The position numbers and the translations under genes were made by a program. A stretch of DNA of 64,000 bases from Anadara kagoshimensis (Eukaryota; Mollusca; Bivalvia; Arcoida; Arcidae), in assembly GCA_021292105.1 (NCBI GenBank), contig CM037870.1:65866515-65930514 (forward strand), in the 5' to 3' direction. How positions within the stretch are numbered: the stretch's first letter is position 1; the number at the start of each line of letters is the position of its first letter. Positions 1 to 11,234 of the stretch are shown here, in pieces. Under the pieces are notes generated by a model. The model was given only the letters and a program-made list of their open reading frames with translations. It had not been told where the DNA came from and did not search any database.

Positions 1-135
1 TAAAATGCAGGATGCTTGGTGAAATAAAAGTCACTACCTGTTTTCAAGCCTTGGTCTGACCTGACCAGGATTCAAACCCACATCTTCCCAAATATGAAGC
101 AAGCACTCTACCAACTGAGCTACTGTAGTGGTTTT
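1..135 (-). repeat. tRNA-headed SINE (family A), truncated by window edge
   Basis: On the minus strand this reads as a tRNA-like RNA polymerase III promoter. A box-like TAGCTCAGTTGGTAGAGTGC lies near 104-123 and a B box-like GGATTCAAACCC, in plus sense, near 69-80. The body matches the better preserved copy at 6,165-6,499. The left part lies outside the window. It is a SINE and not a tRNA gene, because the acceptor stem does not close and the same head recurs many times in the window. Confidence 0.75.
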
Positions 136-160
136 AGAAATCACTAACACTTTCTGGTGC

Positions 161-162
<2 letters not shown>

Positions 163-203
<41 letters not shown>

Positions 204-247
204 CAAATCACATACTTTCTGGTGCAGAGAGAGAGAGAGTGAGAGAA
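163..247. repeat. (GA)n microsatellite, two blocks
   Basis: Two GA runs (about 163-200 and 226-247) are separated by a short segment. The phrase CTTTCTGGTGC occurs before the first run, before the second run and after it, so a short unit carrying the microsatellite has itself been repeated. Confidence 0.9.
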
Positions 248-393
248 TACAAAATCACTTACACTTTCTGGTGCGTTTAATACACCTGTGTTATAACCAA
301 ACATAAATGATGAACCCAGAATACATGATGCAATGGCGAATATTAGGTTACAGGTCAGTCCCTACAAAATAAGAATGATAGATATATGAAGTA

Positions 394-471
394 AAACCTC
401 CATTTATGGCCACTTTGACATTTTGTTCAGTTAAACCTCCATTTATGGCCACTGTGACATTTTGTTCAGTA
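394..471. repeat. 39-bp direct tandem duplication
   Basis: Two adjacent 39-bp copies begin AAACCTCCATTTATGGCCAC and differ at about one base inside the unit. The flanks (248-393 and 472-1,110) are AT-rich with no supported gene. One short phrase near 1,030-1,050 (GGGTACTCCGGAAG) recurs in similar form near 19,190. Confidence 0.85.
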
Positions 472-1119
472 AAATCTTTAATCATTCATGTACACTCAAA
501 AATATGTCTAGCTGTGTGTCCAGTATTTGAAATGTTAAAACATGTTGACCAGGACTTTAAAAAAATGTTGAACAACATTATGTGAACTTTGACCTAAACA
601 TGTGTTACAAATCAAATTGTTGCCTGAGGCTGAAATTTGTTACATGTATATTTTTTTATATAAAATATATATTTAGTACCATTTTATATATGTTATATTG
701 CCATAGGTCTTTTTTAATTTTTAAAAATATTTATTACACAGTCCATTGGGGATTTTGTGGCAGAGTGTTTATAAACATAGGTTGGTCTATTCTACGCACA
801 TGGATATTAATACTATGTTATTGTATGCATATATTCACACCTTCATTTCAAAACCACCTTTATATGATCCATAATATACATTATATAGACTCTTCCATGT
901 TTATAAACACTTTGCCACAATAGTGCTGACAGACTATACCAATCCATGTCCATATAACAATTCCAAAACAAAGTCAAAACATTGATACTGGCAAACCAGG
1001 TTAAACATGTGAACTTCCACCAGGGAAGTGAGGCCGGGTACTCCGGAAGGGTAAACACTTCCTTTATACTAGATACACTGGTTACATGTGAAATCAAAAT
1101 TGGAAATAAAAAGAAGGAA

Positions 1120-2660
1120 CAACTATAAAACCAAAACACAAATACAAGAAGTATCAAAAACATTTTGGACAGTTATCAAACATAAGAAAAATGGAAACAG
1201 CAGCATAAAAGCTTAAAACAAAATGGTGAATCAGTGACAGACACCATTAAGAAGGCAAGCCTCTCAAACGAACAACTCGAACAGGATTCTTGAAACAAAC
1301 ACCAATGTTACTAAAACTATCATGTGAAAATGCAAGATACAGCTCAATAAATAACAGATATCCATCAATGCTAACATTCCAGATCACAATTAATGGAACA
1401 AAAAAACTTATTAGAAAGACTCAACACAAACAAAGCATCAGGACCAGATTCAATCAAACCAAAAGTCCTTAAAGAACTTGCATATACAATCTCACCAATG
1501 CTAACCTACATCTTTAATAAATCACTAACACAGGCTAAAATACCAACCATATGGAAAAAATATATATGCAACACCAATATACAAAAAAGGAGCAAAAACA
1601 TCAGCTATCAACAACAGACCAGTGTTATTAACATGCATATGCTGCAAAATGTCAGAACATATAACATGCTCTCAAATGATGCATCACCCTAATAACAACA
1701 ACATCTTATATCCCTTACAGCATGGCTTCAGGAGCAAACACAGTTGTAAAACCCAGCTTATTGAACCCAGCCATAACATTGTATCAACCATTCAAAACGT
1801 TTATCAAAGTGACGTAGTTGTTATAGATTTTTCAAAGGCTTTCGATAAAGTGGCATATAACCGTTTGTTATACAAGCTAAACCACTATGGTGTAAGGGAA
1901 AACAGTCTTTGATGGATAGATTGTGAGCAGCAAGTAGAACTGGATGGTCATCTTTCTTCAGTACTTCCAAAGGGTAGAAGATTAGCAGGGGTCCAGTAAC
2001 CAATGGCTCCTAAAAATCAGTTTTGGCATCTAAATTTTTAAACATTTGACCTATTTATTACTATTAAAACTTCTTCACTGAAGTGAGCTGGGGCTCTAAC
2101 TCAAAAATAGTTTAGCTTCATTCCTGCTTCTTGTTTTCTCTGGTGTACCACAAGGATCTCTCCTAGGACCAGCACTATTGCTGGTATATATTAACAACCT
2201 GCCAGAGTATGTCAAACACAGCACCGTAAGGGTCTCTGCAGACAACACTTTGTTATATTCAATTATCAAATCTGACAAAGACTGTGAACTCTTGCAGAAC
2301 GATCTAAAAAATCTGGAGAGATAGGAATCAGATTGGCGAATGAGTTTTCATCCTGAAAAAAAGCGAAGTCATCAGCATCACCCATAAAAGACAGTCAATC
2401 AAACATCAGTACTCTCTCCACGGTCACATTCTAAAATCAGTATCAACAATTAAATATATTGGCGTAACCATCAGTCAGGACATGAAATATGGAACCAGCA
2501 TATTAACATTACAACATCAGCAGCAATTAAAGACTCCTAATTTCCTGAAACATAATCTAAAAGTAAGATAAGATAAGAGAAAAGGCGTATATATATGGGC
2601 CTCGTTCGACTAAAATTGGAATATTGTGTTTGAAATGGTGTAACGCATGGCTGCCAGATC
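1120..2660 (+). mobile_element. Non-LTR retrotransposon (LINE) ORF2 relic, RT domain
   Basis: Reverse transcriptase motifs follow one another across several frames on the plus strand: the linker to RT entry NKASGPDSIKPKVLKELA (from about 1,430), IYKKGAK and LQHGFRSKHSCKTQL (about 1,720), IDFSKAFDKV carrying the first catalytic aspartate (about 1,825-1,855), SGVPQGSLLGP (about 2,140) and VSADNTLLY (about 2,235). In the last motif the usual FADD is ADN, so one metal-binding aspartate is replaced. Many stops and shifts are present, and an unrelated 150-bp repeat sits between the RT blocks at 1,977-2,130. The motifs fit a jockey/CR1-type clade, and the element is dead. Confidence 0.85.
1977..2130 (+). 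repeat. 150-bp interspersed repeat inserted in the LINE
   Basis: This segment matches 38,199-38,346 over its whole length, starting AAGATTAGCAGGGG and ending near TTCATTCCTG. Its two ends are weakly inverted (GGGAT-AAG and AGGGGCCCAG against the complement of the other end), which suggests a small MITE. It interrupts the LINE reading frame between the FDKV and SGVPQG blocks. Confidence 0.7.
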
Positions 2661-2813
2661 ACAGGCACTTGATTCTGATATTGAAAAATAACACTCTATA
2701 CTTAAACATAAAACTAAAAGGGGGTCAACGTTTTGGATAGCGTGAAGATGGATACCTTGTGTTGTGTTTATAAAGTAGGCCTATACTAGAGTGTTATTTA
2801 CAAGTCGGTTACC

Positions 2814-3332
2814 CGAAATACCGGATCGGCCCTGATTTACCGGATCGACCGTACGATTTACCGGATCGGCGCCGGATCGACCCTTATATTGTCACATAGA
2901 GTCAAAATGAGGGCAACATTATATTTATATGATATCAATGATGAAAATATATATTATTTTTATTTGTTTTAATCTTGGATGCTCGAAAATATCATTATTA
3001 TTTTTAGTTAAGGTTCAACACTATGCAAATCGCCATGTTGTAATAATAAATGGCATGCCAAAGCAAAAGGACCGAAATACCGGATCGGCCCTGATTTACC
3101 GGATCGACCGTACGATTTACCGGATCGGCGCCGGATCGACCCTTATATTGTCACATAGAGTCAAAATGAGGGCAACATTATATTTATATGATATCAATGA
3201 TGAAAAATATATATTATTTTTATTTGTTTTAATCTTGGATGCTCGAAAATATCATTATTATTTTTAGTTAAGGTTCAACACTATGCAAATCGCCATGTTG
3301 TAATAATAAATGGCATGCCAAAGCAAAAGGAC
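2814..3332 (+). repeat. ~260-bp tandem duplication of the transposon left end
   Basis: Bases 2,814-3,072 recur almost exactly at 3,073-3,332, with an offset of 259 and about one inserted A. The unit includes the whole TIR, so the element has two direct left ends and one right end. The junction falls at the word AAAGGACCG. Confidence 0.9.
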
Positions 3333-4009
3333 CGCCTACCTTCAACACTTTGGACCAATCAAATCTTGAAGTCGATCCGTTACGAGACGCAACAGGTAAG
3401 TCCATTTAATGTCTTTAATTGACTCAGCAGGGCTTTGCTATCAGTGGTAATAATAGGAGGCGTTAATTAGTTAACTGACGGTACGCGGCGGCCTTTTGTC
3501 CATGAAGTCCGTAAAAAGTTATTATTGACATAATGTTGCTCGGATAAAATAATGGCCCGACGTCATAAAAGTATTTAGACACAAAAAGTAACTTTTTAAA
3601 AATTTTGGTTATTTAAAATTATTATAATGATTTAATTCTTTCTTTTAAAAATGCGTGAAACTTTGTTCATTTTTAATTTGAAATTAAATGAGAGAGATAG
3701 AGTAATTTATATTTAATTACATTACACAGATAAATAATGTTTTTCATTTAATTTTTATTAATTGGAACTATTTTATATTGAGTCATGATTTTGTCATTGT
3801 TTTAATGATTTATTTTTCAGACCGAAATAACAGAGAAAGAAACAATGGGAATCTGAAATAAAAAAACCCTTTCTTTTGAATCAAATTTCTTGACAACATA
3901 TAACATAGAAATTCCGATTGCCAAGCAATTCCCCCGGCCGTTGGACCATGTTTCCAAAGAAATTTTGTCATTATACCACTCCGTTATCCTTTTAACTGGT
4001 TTAACATTA

Positions 4010-4589
4010 TAAAGGTCTGATACATTTACAATATAATCAAATTAAGATCCCTTTTGACGACCTAGTAAAAGAAACCAGGAAAACTGACAAATTTGCAATC
4101 ATGATGGATTTAAATTATGCCTTGACTGCTGCTCTTAAACATCCTATCAGATCATATATCCACAACTTTCCGTTGAGTTTTTTTCCGAACACCACCCCAG
4201 AAAAGTTGTAGGTAAATAAGTCAGCTCCACCAATACCCACAGTTATACATGTATGTGGACACAAATGGTCTTTAAAAAGATATAGTGATGAGTTCGTACC
4301 CAATCACTTTGTTCCCTTGATGAAACTGCGTTCTGAGACCAGATTGATTGAGACTATTATTATTGACTCAACATGTGATGAAAATACGTCCAATATAATC
4401 ACGCATATGAACGAAAGTTTGTATGAAGGCATCGCAGGCTTAGTTATTTGTCCAGATCGGTACATTTTTAGTGCGCAAGATTGCCATTTAGGTACTTTTT
4501 ATCGTTCACGAAGTGTTTTCACGCTGTTTCCATTTTGCATAGACGCGCGCGTTTATAAAACTCTGGAAAAACTACTAAATACGACCTAG
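4010..4589 (+). pseudogene. Unrecognised ORF with one internal stop, inside the MULE-like element
   Basis: One plus-strand frame stays open from about 4,010 to the stop at 4,589 except for a single TAG at 4,209-4,211, giving about 190 codons. The part after the TAG reads as a compact mixed-composition domain (for example IVIDSTCDEN-like and GLVICPDRYIFSAQDC segments, with cysteines and aromatic residues) and not as low-complexity sequence. I do not recognise the family. It may be captured host sequence, a diverged transposase remnant or a chance ORF in AT-rich DNA. The surrounding 3,340-4,010 and 4,590-5,390 are AT-rich with no other feature except a TAA/TTA run near 4,749-4,805. Confidence 0.35.
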
Positions 4590-5669
4590 TTTTATGTTTG
4601 TTGAATTACGTTTTGTATGTATTGATTTTATTGGGGTGTGGTAATTTGATATTGTTTTACGTTGTTTTGTATATATTCAACGTTTTATTAAATGTAGATA
4701 TATATGTCCCAGTCAATGTTTTTTTCTTAAACTTATATCAATAAGTCGATAATAATAATAATAATAATTATAATAATAATAATATAATTATTATTATAAT
4801 AATAAGTCAATATTTTGTCTGATTATCTTTTGTGTCTGATTATATTTCATCTTTAAATTATGTATTTTATTTGTTTCCCGGCGATGTCATAATCACGGTT
4901 ACGTTTGTTTCCATAAGTTTATATTTATACTTGCTACTTTAATTAATGTTGTCTAAATAAATGAATTTATGTGTCAATTTGTATTCAATTATTACTTTTA
5001 TTTTTTATAGTCCTGAAGTGCTATTTCCTTTGCATTTAACGAATGATTGGTACTTCCTCGTCAAGATTATACTTATTCCCAGTCAATAATATACTTATTG
5101 GAAAAGAGTGTACATGTCAGAAAAGTGACGTATTGATTATAATTTATCAATATATAATATAAATCAAAATAGTATAACGTTAATACTATTTTAGGTTATT
5201 TTATTTATTGATACGCACTTAAAAGTGTGCCAATCAATTAATAATCATCATAAGATTTATCTCCCCTTGACTATAATAAGATTTTTTAATGATTGTGTGT
5301 CAATAAACCATAAATAAAATCAAAATAAGATTGATTACATCTTCTATTAAAGATATCAACATTATAATTCAATCTATGTGGCCATATAACCACATATAAG
5401 GGTCGATCCGGCGCCGATCCGGTAAATCGCATGGTCGATCCGGTAAATTAGGGCCGATCCGGTATTTCGGGTTACCCTTTACAAGTGTCTGTATTGGCAA
5501 ATGGCAAATGAATTCATGTTGACAACACTGGACCCAGTTCACAAATATATAAAACCAAAGAATGATAAGTATAATACTCAATTTGATATCCACCTGGACC
5601 AATGCGTGCATTAAAAAACATATCCCACGAACCAGCTAGTCTTTTAATCGAGTTTTTGTGGAAACTTAC

Positions 5670-5786
5670 CTCCCGACTGTTGTCACTGACAATCGCATCT
5701 ATTTCTTCTTCGTCGGAATAATATTCTTGTTGATTGGACTCAGATACCTCGCCATAATTAGAGTTTAACAATGGTTCCTTCTCCAT
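5670..5786 (-). CDS. Candidate first coding exon of an unidentified gene
   Basis: The minus strand has an ATG in a good initiation context (ACAACAATGG) followed by 39 codons and then GAG|GTAAGT, a near-consensus splice donor at 5,669-5,668. The peptide starts MEKEPLL and is acidic (YSDEEEIDAIVSD). An acidic residue just before LL is a common sorting signal in cytoplasmic tails of membrane proteins, so a transporter N-terminus is possible, but that is a guess. The downstream exons would lie to the left; none is recognisable, and the MULE-like element at 2,806-5,477 would then sit in intron 1. The open frame continues past the donor by chance. Confidence 0.4.
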
Positions 5787-6164
5787 TGTTGTGGTTATTT
5801 ACATAGAAACTGATAATTGTCTACATAAGTTGGTAGTAACATCATGGAACAATATTGTACAGGAAAACATTGGACAGAGGTCACATGACTATCACATGAC
5901 ATTTATGAAATTTATTTCTAATTTACAAAGTGGGAATTGATAAGGTTCCGGATAGTATGAATTCGGAATAAGAATCAAAGGACGAATTTCGTAATATTTT
6001 CATGTATAAAATCTATTTTGAATTTTAATGTCACTAGATATGTTACTTAATGATAGGAAAACATAACTTTGTAATCATTTTAAAAAATCTTTCAAATTAT
6101 GAATTTTATTAACCAATATTATACATCGCGACCCGCGGCAAAACATGTACAGTTTTTGTTTGAG

Positions 6165-6499
6165 TTGAGTTGAGTAATGGTGTTTAACGTCCCAGTCAAG
6201 AGTATTTCACTTATATCGAGACGTCGCCAGCTATAGGCGAAAGTGCAGAAATTTTGCCTGTGCGTTGCGCTTATGGCATTATACAGCAGGCTTCTTTAGC
6301 ATGCCAAGCCCACCGTGACACGGGACCTCGTTTATTTTAAGTTCCCATCCGAAAAAACCGTGACTTTCATTTCGTAATGCCGAGTGCTTGGCGAAAGAAC
6401 AGTCACTACCCACTTTCAAGTCTTGGGTCAGACCCGGCCGGGGTTCGAACCCACGACCTCCCACTTACGAAGCGAGCACTCTACCAACTGAGCTACCGC
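6165..6499 (-). repeat. Full-length tRNA-headed SINE (family A) with 14-bp TSD
   Basis: On the minus strand the element starts with a tRNA-like head (TAGCTCAGTTGGTAGAGTGC, then GGGTTCGAACCCC) and continues through a roughly 260-bp body to a tail reading GACGTTAAACACCATTACTC. It is bracketed by the perfect 14-mer AGTTTTTGTTTGAG at 6,151-6,164 and 6,500-6,513, the sign of target-primed insertion. It is the best preserved reference for the other family A copies here. Molluscan tRNA-SINEs with conserved bodies are well known; I have not assigned this one to a named family. Confidence 0.9.
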
Positions 6500-6689
6500 A
6501 GTTTTTGTTTGAGAGCTGTCCCTAAAAAAATTAAGGAGAGAAAGACTAAGACTCAATAAGCCGTACTAGTGCAATGAAAAATGTTGCGATAAAAACGAGA
6601 GAATTTAACCCAAAGTAAAACACTTTTTAAAAGAAGAAGTACCGTGTCCTCAAAATTTAGAAAATAAAAAGAATTTGAGAAAGACAAAG

Positions 6690-7180
6690 AAGATGCTGTA
6701 AGTGAATGGTCTAAAGATCTGTGTGATGAAATAGGAAAACTACAGTCTTCAAAAGAAAAGTGGCAAATTTTCAGAAAAGTTACTAAGAAAAGAACGGATA
6801 ATAAAATCCTTCCCTTTATTATAGTCGGATAATGAACTCGGAAGTTATTTTTTTAAGAAGAAGGAAAAAATAAACAAATAGAAGAAGCCGGTCTTTTTTA
6901 AAGGAAAACATTTACAAAATTCACAATTCAACCAGAACTTTTGTTATGTTATGTTTGATTATGCTCATATATGTAATAAAATAAATACAGAAGAATTCGA
7001 CAATGATGCCATCACATTAATTGAACAACAGGGTGCTATATCGAGATTAAAAAAGGAATCTTCCCTAAGCCCAGATAACATTTTTCTTCTTCCTTTTACT
7101 GAGTGCCTGTTACATGTATCCCGATGTGTTCTAGCTGTATTCGGCTATAGGCTGTATGCCTCTCTGACTCATTTTGATAA
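6690..7180 (+). mobile_element. LINE relic B, 5' part (linker to RT entry), copy 1
   Basis: The plus strand encodes pieces typical of the endonuclease-RT linker of non-LTR elements: WSKDLCDEIGKLQSSKEKW, then, after shifts, a segment with AISRLKKESSLSPDNI, matching the usual AI..LKK..SPGPDGI. The continuation of the same RT appears at 8,690-8,800 (GILPKAWKSANVKFICKAGK), so about 1.4 kb of minus-strand LINE lies inside it. A second copy of this block is at 10,239-10,680. Confidence 0.7.
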
Positions 7181-7199
7181 ATTTCTTTCTTGCTTTTGA

Positions 7200-8640
7200 T
7201 TCTGGACTGGAGTAGAATCCTTCATAGGCAGTTAAAATCCTAATATACATGTACATTGTATTAAAAAAAACTGGTAAAACGCCTTGTATCTTTCTTTACA
7301 TAGAAAGGGTCCTATGGTCCACAGGCAGACCACTCAGTCGGCATCTGAAGTCTTCTGTGGTTGTTGCTGCTGGTATATCTGGTAACAACAGGTTCCACAG
7401 CCTTACTACTACTGTCCATGGAAAGGAGAATCTTAAGGTGTCTCAGGTTGGTGGTATTTCCCTCAGTTTATGGGCTACCCTGGTTCCCGAATCCCCTGTT
7501 GTGACATAGTTGTTGGAATGACAACTTTATCATGCAGTATCTTATACAACATAATGAGCCTGGCTTTAGATTTTCTAGCCTGAGGGGTTTCCCAGTGGAG
7601 CTGCTGCAAGATGTTCGTCACAGCCCTAGGGGTGTAGTCGTGGTAGTTGTTGACTACAAATATTGCTGCCCTTCTTTGTACTTCCTCTAAGGAATTGATG
7701 TGCTGCTGAGTATAAGGATCCCACACTGGCGAAGAGTACTCTAGTGTTGGACGTACTAGTGTAGAGTATGCGGCTGCTTTGGCTGATGGTTTGCATCCCT
7801 GCATATTCCGCCGTACGAATCCTAGGGTTTTACTCGGCTTTGCTGTAATTTGGCTGATGTGTGTATGCCATTTCAGGTTCTGACTTATGGTGACTCCGAG
7901 ATATTTACTGGATGTCTCATGTTCCAGGACCTGTTGGCGCAGTCTATACTGGGTGGCAATAGGTTTCCTTTTACTGGTAATTTGGATAACTGTACATTTG
8001 TCTGGGTTGAAGGACAACTGCCAGGTTCTCCCAGTTTTCTAGTGCGTCAAGATCTTGTAGTGTCACAGTGTCGTGGGTTGATTTTATGTGCCGGTACAGT
8101 AGCGAGTCATCCAAATAGTCGAATATGTGATCTGGTACATTCAGGCATGTCATTAATGAATGTAAGGAACAAGAGAGGACCGAGGACTGTGCATTGAGGA
8201 ACTTCAGAGAATACCTCTACTGTCGGTGATGTTGTCTCTTCAACGACGACCTGTTGAGTTCTTGAACGGAGGAAATTCTTTATCCATAGGTTGGTATTGC
8301 CTCTTACACCGTAGTAATTCAATTTCTCCAAAAGCCGTCTGTGTGGTACTTTATCGAATGCTTTGGAGAAGTTCGGTAGTATTATATTTATTTGTTCTCC
8401 TGCTGATACCGGTATGCTCTTGGCTTGCACGTGCACGGTGATAATGAGTTGTGTCTCACAATATCTTTTGGATCTGAAGCCATGCTGTTTGTCGGACAGT
8501 ATTCCAAATTGGTCGTAGTGGTCCATGATGTTTCTGTGGAGGATGTGCTCTAGGAGTTTGCAGCAGATGGAGGTTAGAGATACTGGTCTGTAACTTGATG
8601 CTTTATGTCTGTCACCTTTCTTGAATATTGGTACGATGAT
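7200..8640 (-). mobile_element. LINE relic A, ORF2 RT domain to C-terminus, copy 1
   Basis: Read leftwards from 8,640 the RT blocks appear in order: PIFKKGDRHKASSYRPVSLT, QHGFRSKRYCETQL, FSKAFDKVPHRRLLEKLNYY, a degraded S.VPQ.TVLGPLLFL.FIND, YLDDSLLYR (catalytic YLDD), KYLGVTISQNLKWHTHI and RPTLEYSSPVWDP. A C-terminal tail (LWNLLLPDIPAATTTEDF) follows near 7,400. At least three frame changes are present, so it cannot make a full protein. The element lacks its endonuclease and 5' half, and its right edge abuts LINE B sequence of opposite strand. Confidence 0.85.
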
Positions 8641-8930
8641 ATTAATAATATGAAGTGTTAATGTCTTGTCATGAAAATTTAATAGAAAAAATACTTTTAA
8701 TATTTAATACATGTATATCATTCAAGAAGGGAATATTGCCAAAGGCATGGAAGTCAGCTAATGTCAAATTTATTTGCAAAGCTGGAAAAAATTATAATAT
8801 AGCACTTCAGCTACTAGCTATTATCTATCATATGAGCGTATCGGGTTCATTGGGCCTCTTGTTTGACTTATGTGCTTATTTTGGAACTAAAGCATTTCAT
8901 CTCGCTATGGTTATCACGTGAGCGTATCAG
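8640..8930 (+). mobile_element. LINE relic B continuation, with Helentron-like 3'-end fragments
   Basis: From about 8,690 the plus strand gives FKKGILPKAWKSANVKFICK, the RT segment that follows the entry block at 7,050-7,090. It then meets a short piece matching the 3' terminus of the Helentron-like family (GAGCGTATCGGG then GGGCCTCTTGTT, about 8,833-8,862). Another such piece is at about 8,915-8,945. These are end fragments only. Confidence 0.6.
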
Positions 8931-9437
8931 GCCCATTGGGAAATATTTCAATGTAGATTTTATATACTTGTTGAAATACATTTTCCTATATCAACAAAAG
9001 ATCAAAGGAATTTGCAATTTAAGCCTTCAATTGTTATAACATGACTATATCCAAAGATTTTGACATGGAAGTTTCAGTTTTGATGTTTTCTTTCAATGCC
9101 TTTGGTAATGGAGTAAGGGTCAAAGGTCAAGGTCGTGACCTAGTTTTTATGTGCTTTTGTTACTATTTTGGTCATTTATGAATATTTTGAAGCAGTTTAA
9201 ATTGTTGTAATGTTTTCCTATTTAATGACTTAGATGTCAGCTTTTTGGTATTGAAGAAATACTTTTTGCATTACTACTTCTTATTGAATAAGATGTTTTG
9301 GTGAAAGATATTTCGCTACTGCAATGAAGTAAATTTTATTTTGGAACTAAAGCCTTTCAACTTTATTTTTCAGGTCAGCGTATCAGGTTTTCATGATCAG
9401 TTTCGACGTTTTCTTGAAATGCCTTCAAAATGGGGTC

Positions 9438-10238
9438 ATGTTTTAGCACCATTTTCTGTTTTAAGCAAAGGGCAAAGATAGAAATATTGACTTGAATTGC
9501 GAAATAAGCTCTGGATTATGTTTTTTTACATGGGTGTGTTAGTTTTTACGAAATGCCTTTCAAATTTTCAGGGTTCAAATTGAAATATTCTTTCAAATGG
9601 GGTCAAGGTCAAATGTAAATGCTCTTCGAAATGGGTCTAGAGCCTTATTTTGTTATCTTTTCTAACTATTTTTAAAGACATTTCAATGCATATTTTATTT
9701 TTTATGTTTTGAAAATATATTGTTTCTCTTTTGGTAAAAAGGTAAGTCTCGAGGTTAATTCATAAGAAATCTTGTTAACACTATATAGGCCTGGCAATAT
9801 GTGACTGGCAACATAAGTGTAATCAAGGTCAATATATTTTACACCTAAAGCTTTATAAGTTGACGATCATAAATACTTACATGTTTCGTTTTTATACTGC
9901 TATATTCCATGACTAATTTTTATACACGTGTGATCTAGAATCATCCATTACCCTAACATACTTATAGGAAGTACATTCACGGGTGAAACTGCGGTCAATA
10001 AATTAACCGAGGTCTAACTCTGTCAATACTATATTAATAGATTTCAATGATCAAATTTAAGGACCAAATATATTTAAGTTAAGTTTGGTTTATTTTATAG
10101 AACTAAGACGGAGAATATGTAGCTGACAGTTTCTAGAAAATTTTATATATTATATATTATACATACCTATTTAAATATACATTGTGACTTCGTTAAGATT
10201 ATGTTGAAGTTACGTGACTTTAATGAAGATTGTCAAGA
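9438..10238. other. Unique spacer between the two duplicated units
   Basis: This is AT-rich sequence with no ORF of note and no terminal repeats that I can see. A few AAATGGGGTCA and GGTCAAGGTC-type words continue from the preceding unit. Nothing else is recognised. Confidence 0.5.
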
Positions 10239-11234
10239 AAACTACAGTCTTCAAAAGAAAAGTGGCAAATTTTCAGAAAAGTTACTAAGAAAAGAACGGA
10301 TAATAAAATCCTACCCTTTATTATAGTCGGATAATGAACTCGGAAGTTATTTTTTTAAGAAGAAGGAAAAAATAAACAAATAGAGGAAGCCAGTCTTTTT
10401 TAAAGGAAAACATTTACAAAATTCACAATTCAACCAGAACTTTTGTTATGTTATGTTTGATTATGCTCATATATGTAATAAAATAAATACAGAAGAATTC
10501 TACAATGATGCCATCACATTAATTGAACAACAGGGTGCTATATCGAGATTAAAAAAGGAATCTTCCCTAAGCCCAGATAACATTTTTCTTCTTCTTCCTT
10601 TTACTGAGTACCTGTATCCCGAGGTGTTCTAGCTGTATTCGGCTATAGGCTGTATGCCTCTCTGACTCATTTTGATAAAGAATGATTCCCAAAACGCCGA
10701 GCTATCCGCCTATAGGAATATATACGCAGGAAACTAGGTTACACCCTTTTCGGGCCTCTATACCCGTCACTACTTCGAGGCCAAGTACAAATAAATCTCT
10801 GTGTAAATGTATACATTGCATATGAATAACATTTTTCTTTTAACTATAATGGCGTGTGTCGAATCTGGCTTTACCGGTTGGTTAGTTGTCTATATGATTT
10901 AAATGTTTGTTATTCTGCACCAAAGTGTAGCACTATTGTCAGAAATTGCCATTACTTTGCTAGCACAAAAACAAAAATAATGCGTATGCGTTGTGTCTAT
11001 TGACGGCATGTCAGTGTGATTTCATAGCAGAATACTTCGATTTAGGCCGTCATACTTGTATTTAGATGAAATCAGTAATAGACAGCATTCAAGAAACTCT
11101 GTTGTTAGAGTCACCCTTGCTTCAGAGAAAATGCTTGACATCTGTGGGGCATTTTGAGACCACATAGTGTTGCTAAGAGTGCATGGTAAAGGCCAGTTTA
11201 AAGCTTTGTCAAGAGCAGTCCTAACGCAAAGCTT

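Larger units (their letters stand above)
2806..5477. mobile_element. DNA transposon with ~85-bp TIRs and 9-bp TSD (MULE-like)
   Basis: The right end (5,395-5,477) is the reverse complement of the left end (2,806-2,897) with few mismatches; both begin about [CG]GGT[TA]ACCCGAAATACC reading inwards. The element is flanked by the identical 9-mer TTTACAAGT at 2,797-2,805 and 5,478-5,486. Long TIRs with a 9-bp duplication are typical of Mutator-like elements, but no MULE transposase is visible, so the class rests on the ends alone. The TIRs contain several spaced CCGGATCG words, which could be transposase-binding sites. About 260 bp of the left end is tandemly duplicated. Confidence 0.75.
6738..9437 (+). 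repeat. Large direct duplication, unit 1 (partner 10,239-14,780)
   Basis: This 2.7 kb unit, containing LINE A inside LINE B and about 600 bp of following AT-rich DNA, recurs in the same order and orientation at 10,239-14,780. Homology begins at AAACTACAGTCTTC and ends near TTCAAAATGGGGTCA in both copies. The copies differ by scattered substitutions and small indels plus a 1.88 kb insertion in unit 2. The stretch 8,945-9,437 holds no ORF; it has short AAGGTCAAGGTC motifs. Confidence 0.85.

Noticed and set aside
582-923. 113-codon plus-strand ORF
   Set aside because: Composition is that of AT-rich DNA (Phe/Ile/Tyr/Cys-rich), with no motif, repeat or splice support; a minus-strand ORF overlaps it equally well.
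6410-6499. tRNA gene
   Set aside because: A and B boxes are good, but the acceptor stem does not close and the sequence continues into a conserved SINE body with target duplications. The same holds for heads at 60-131, 25,830-25,916, 26,170-26,262, 52,150-52,222 and 53,390-53,450.
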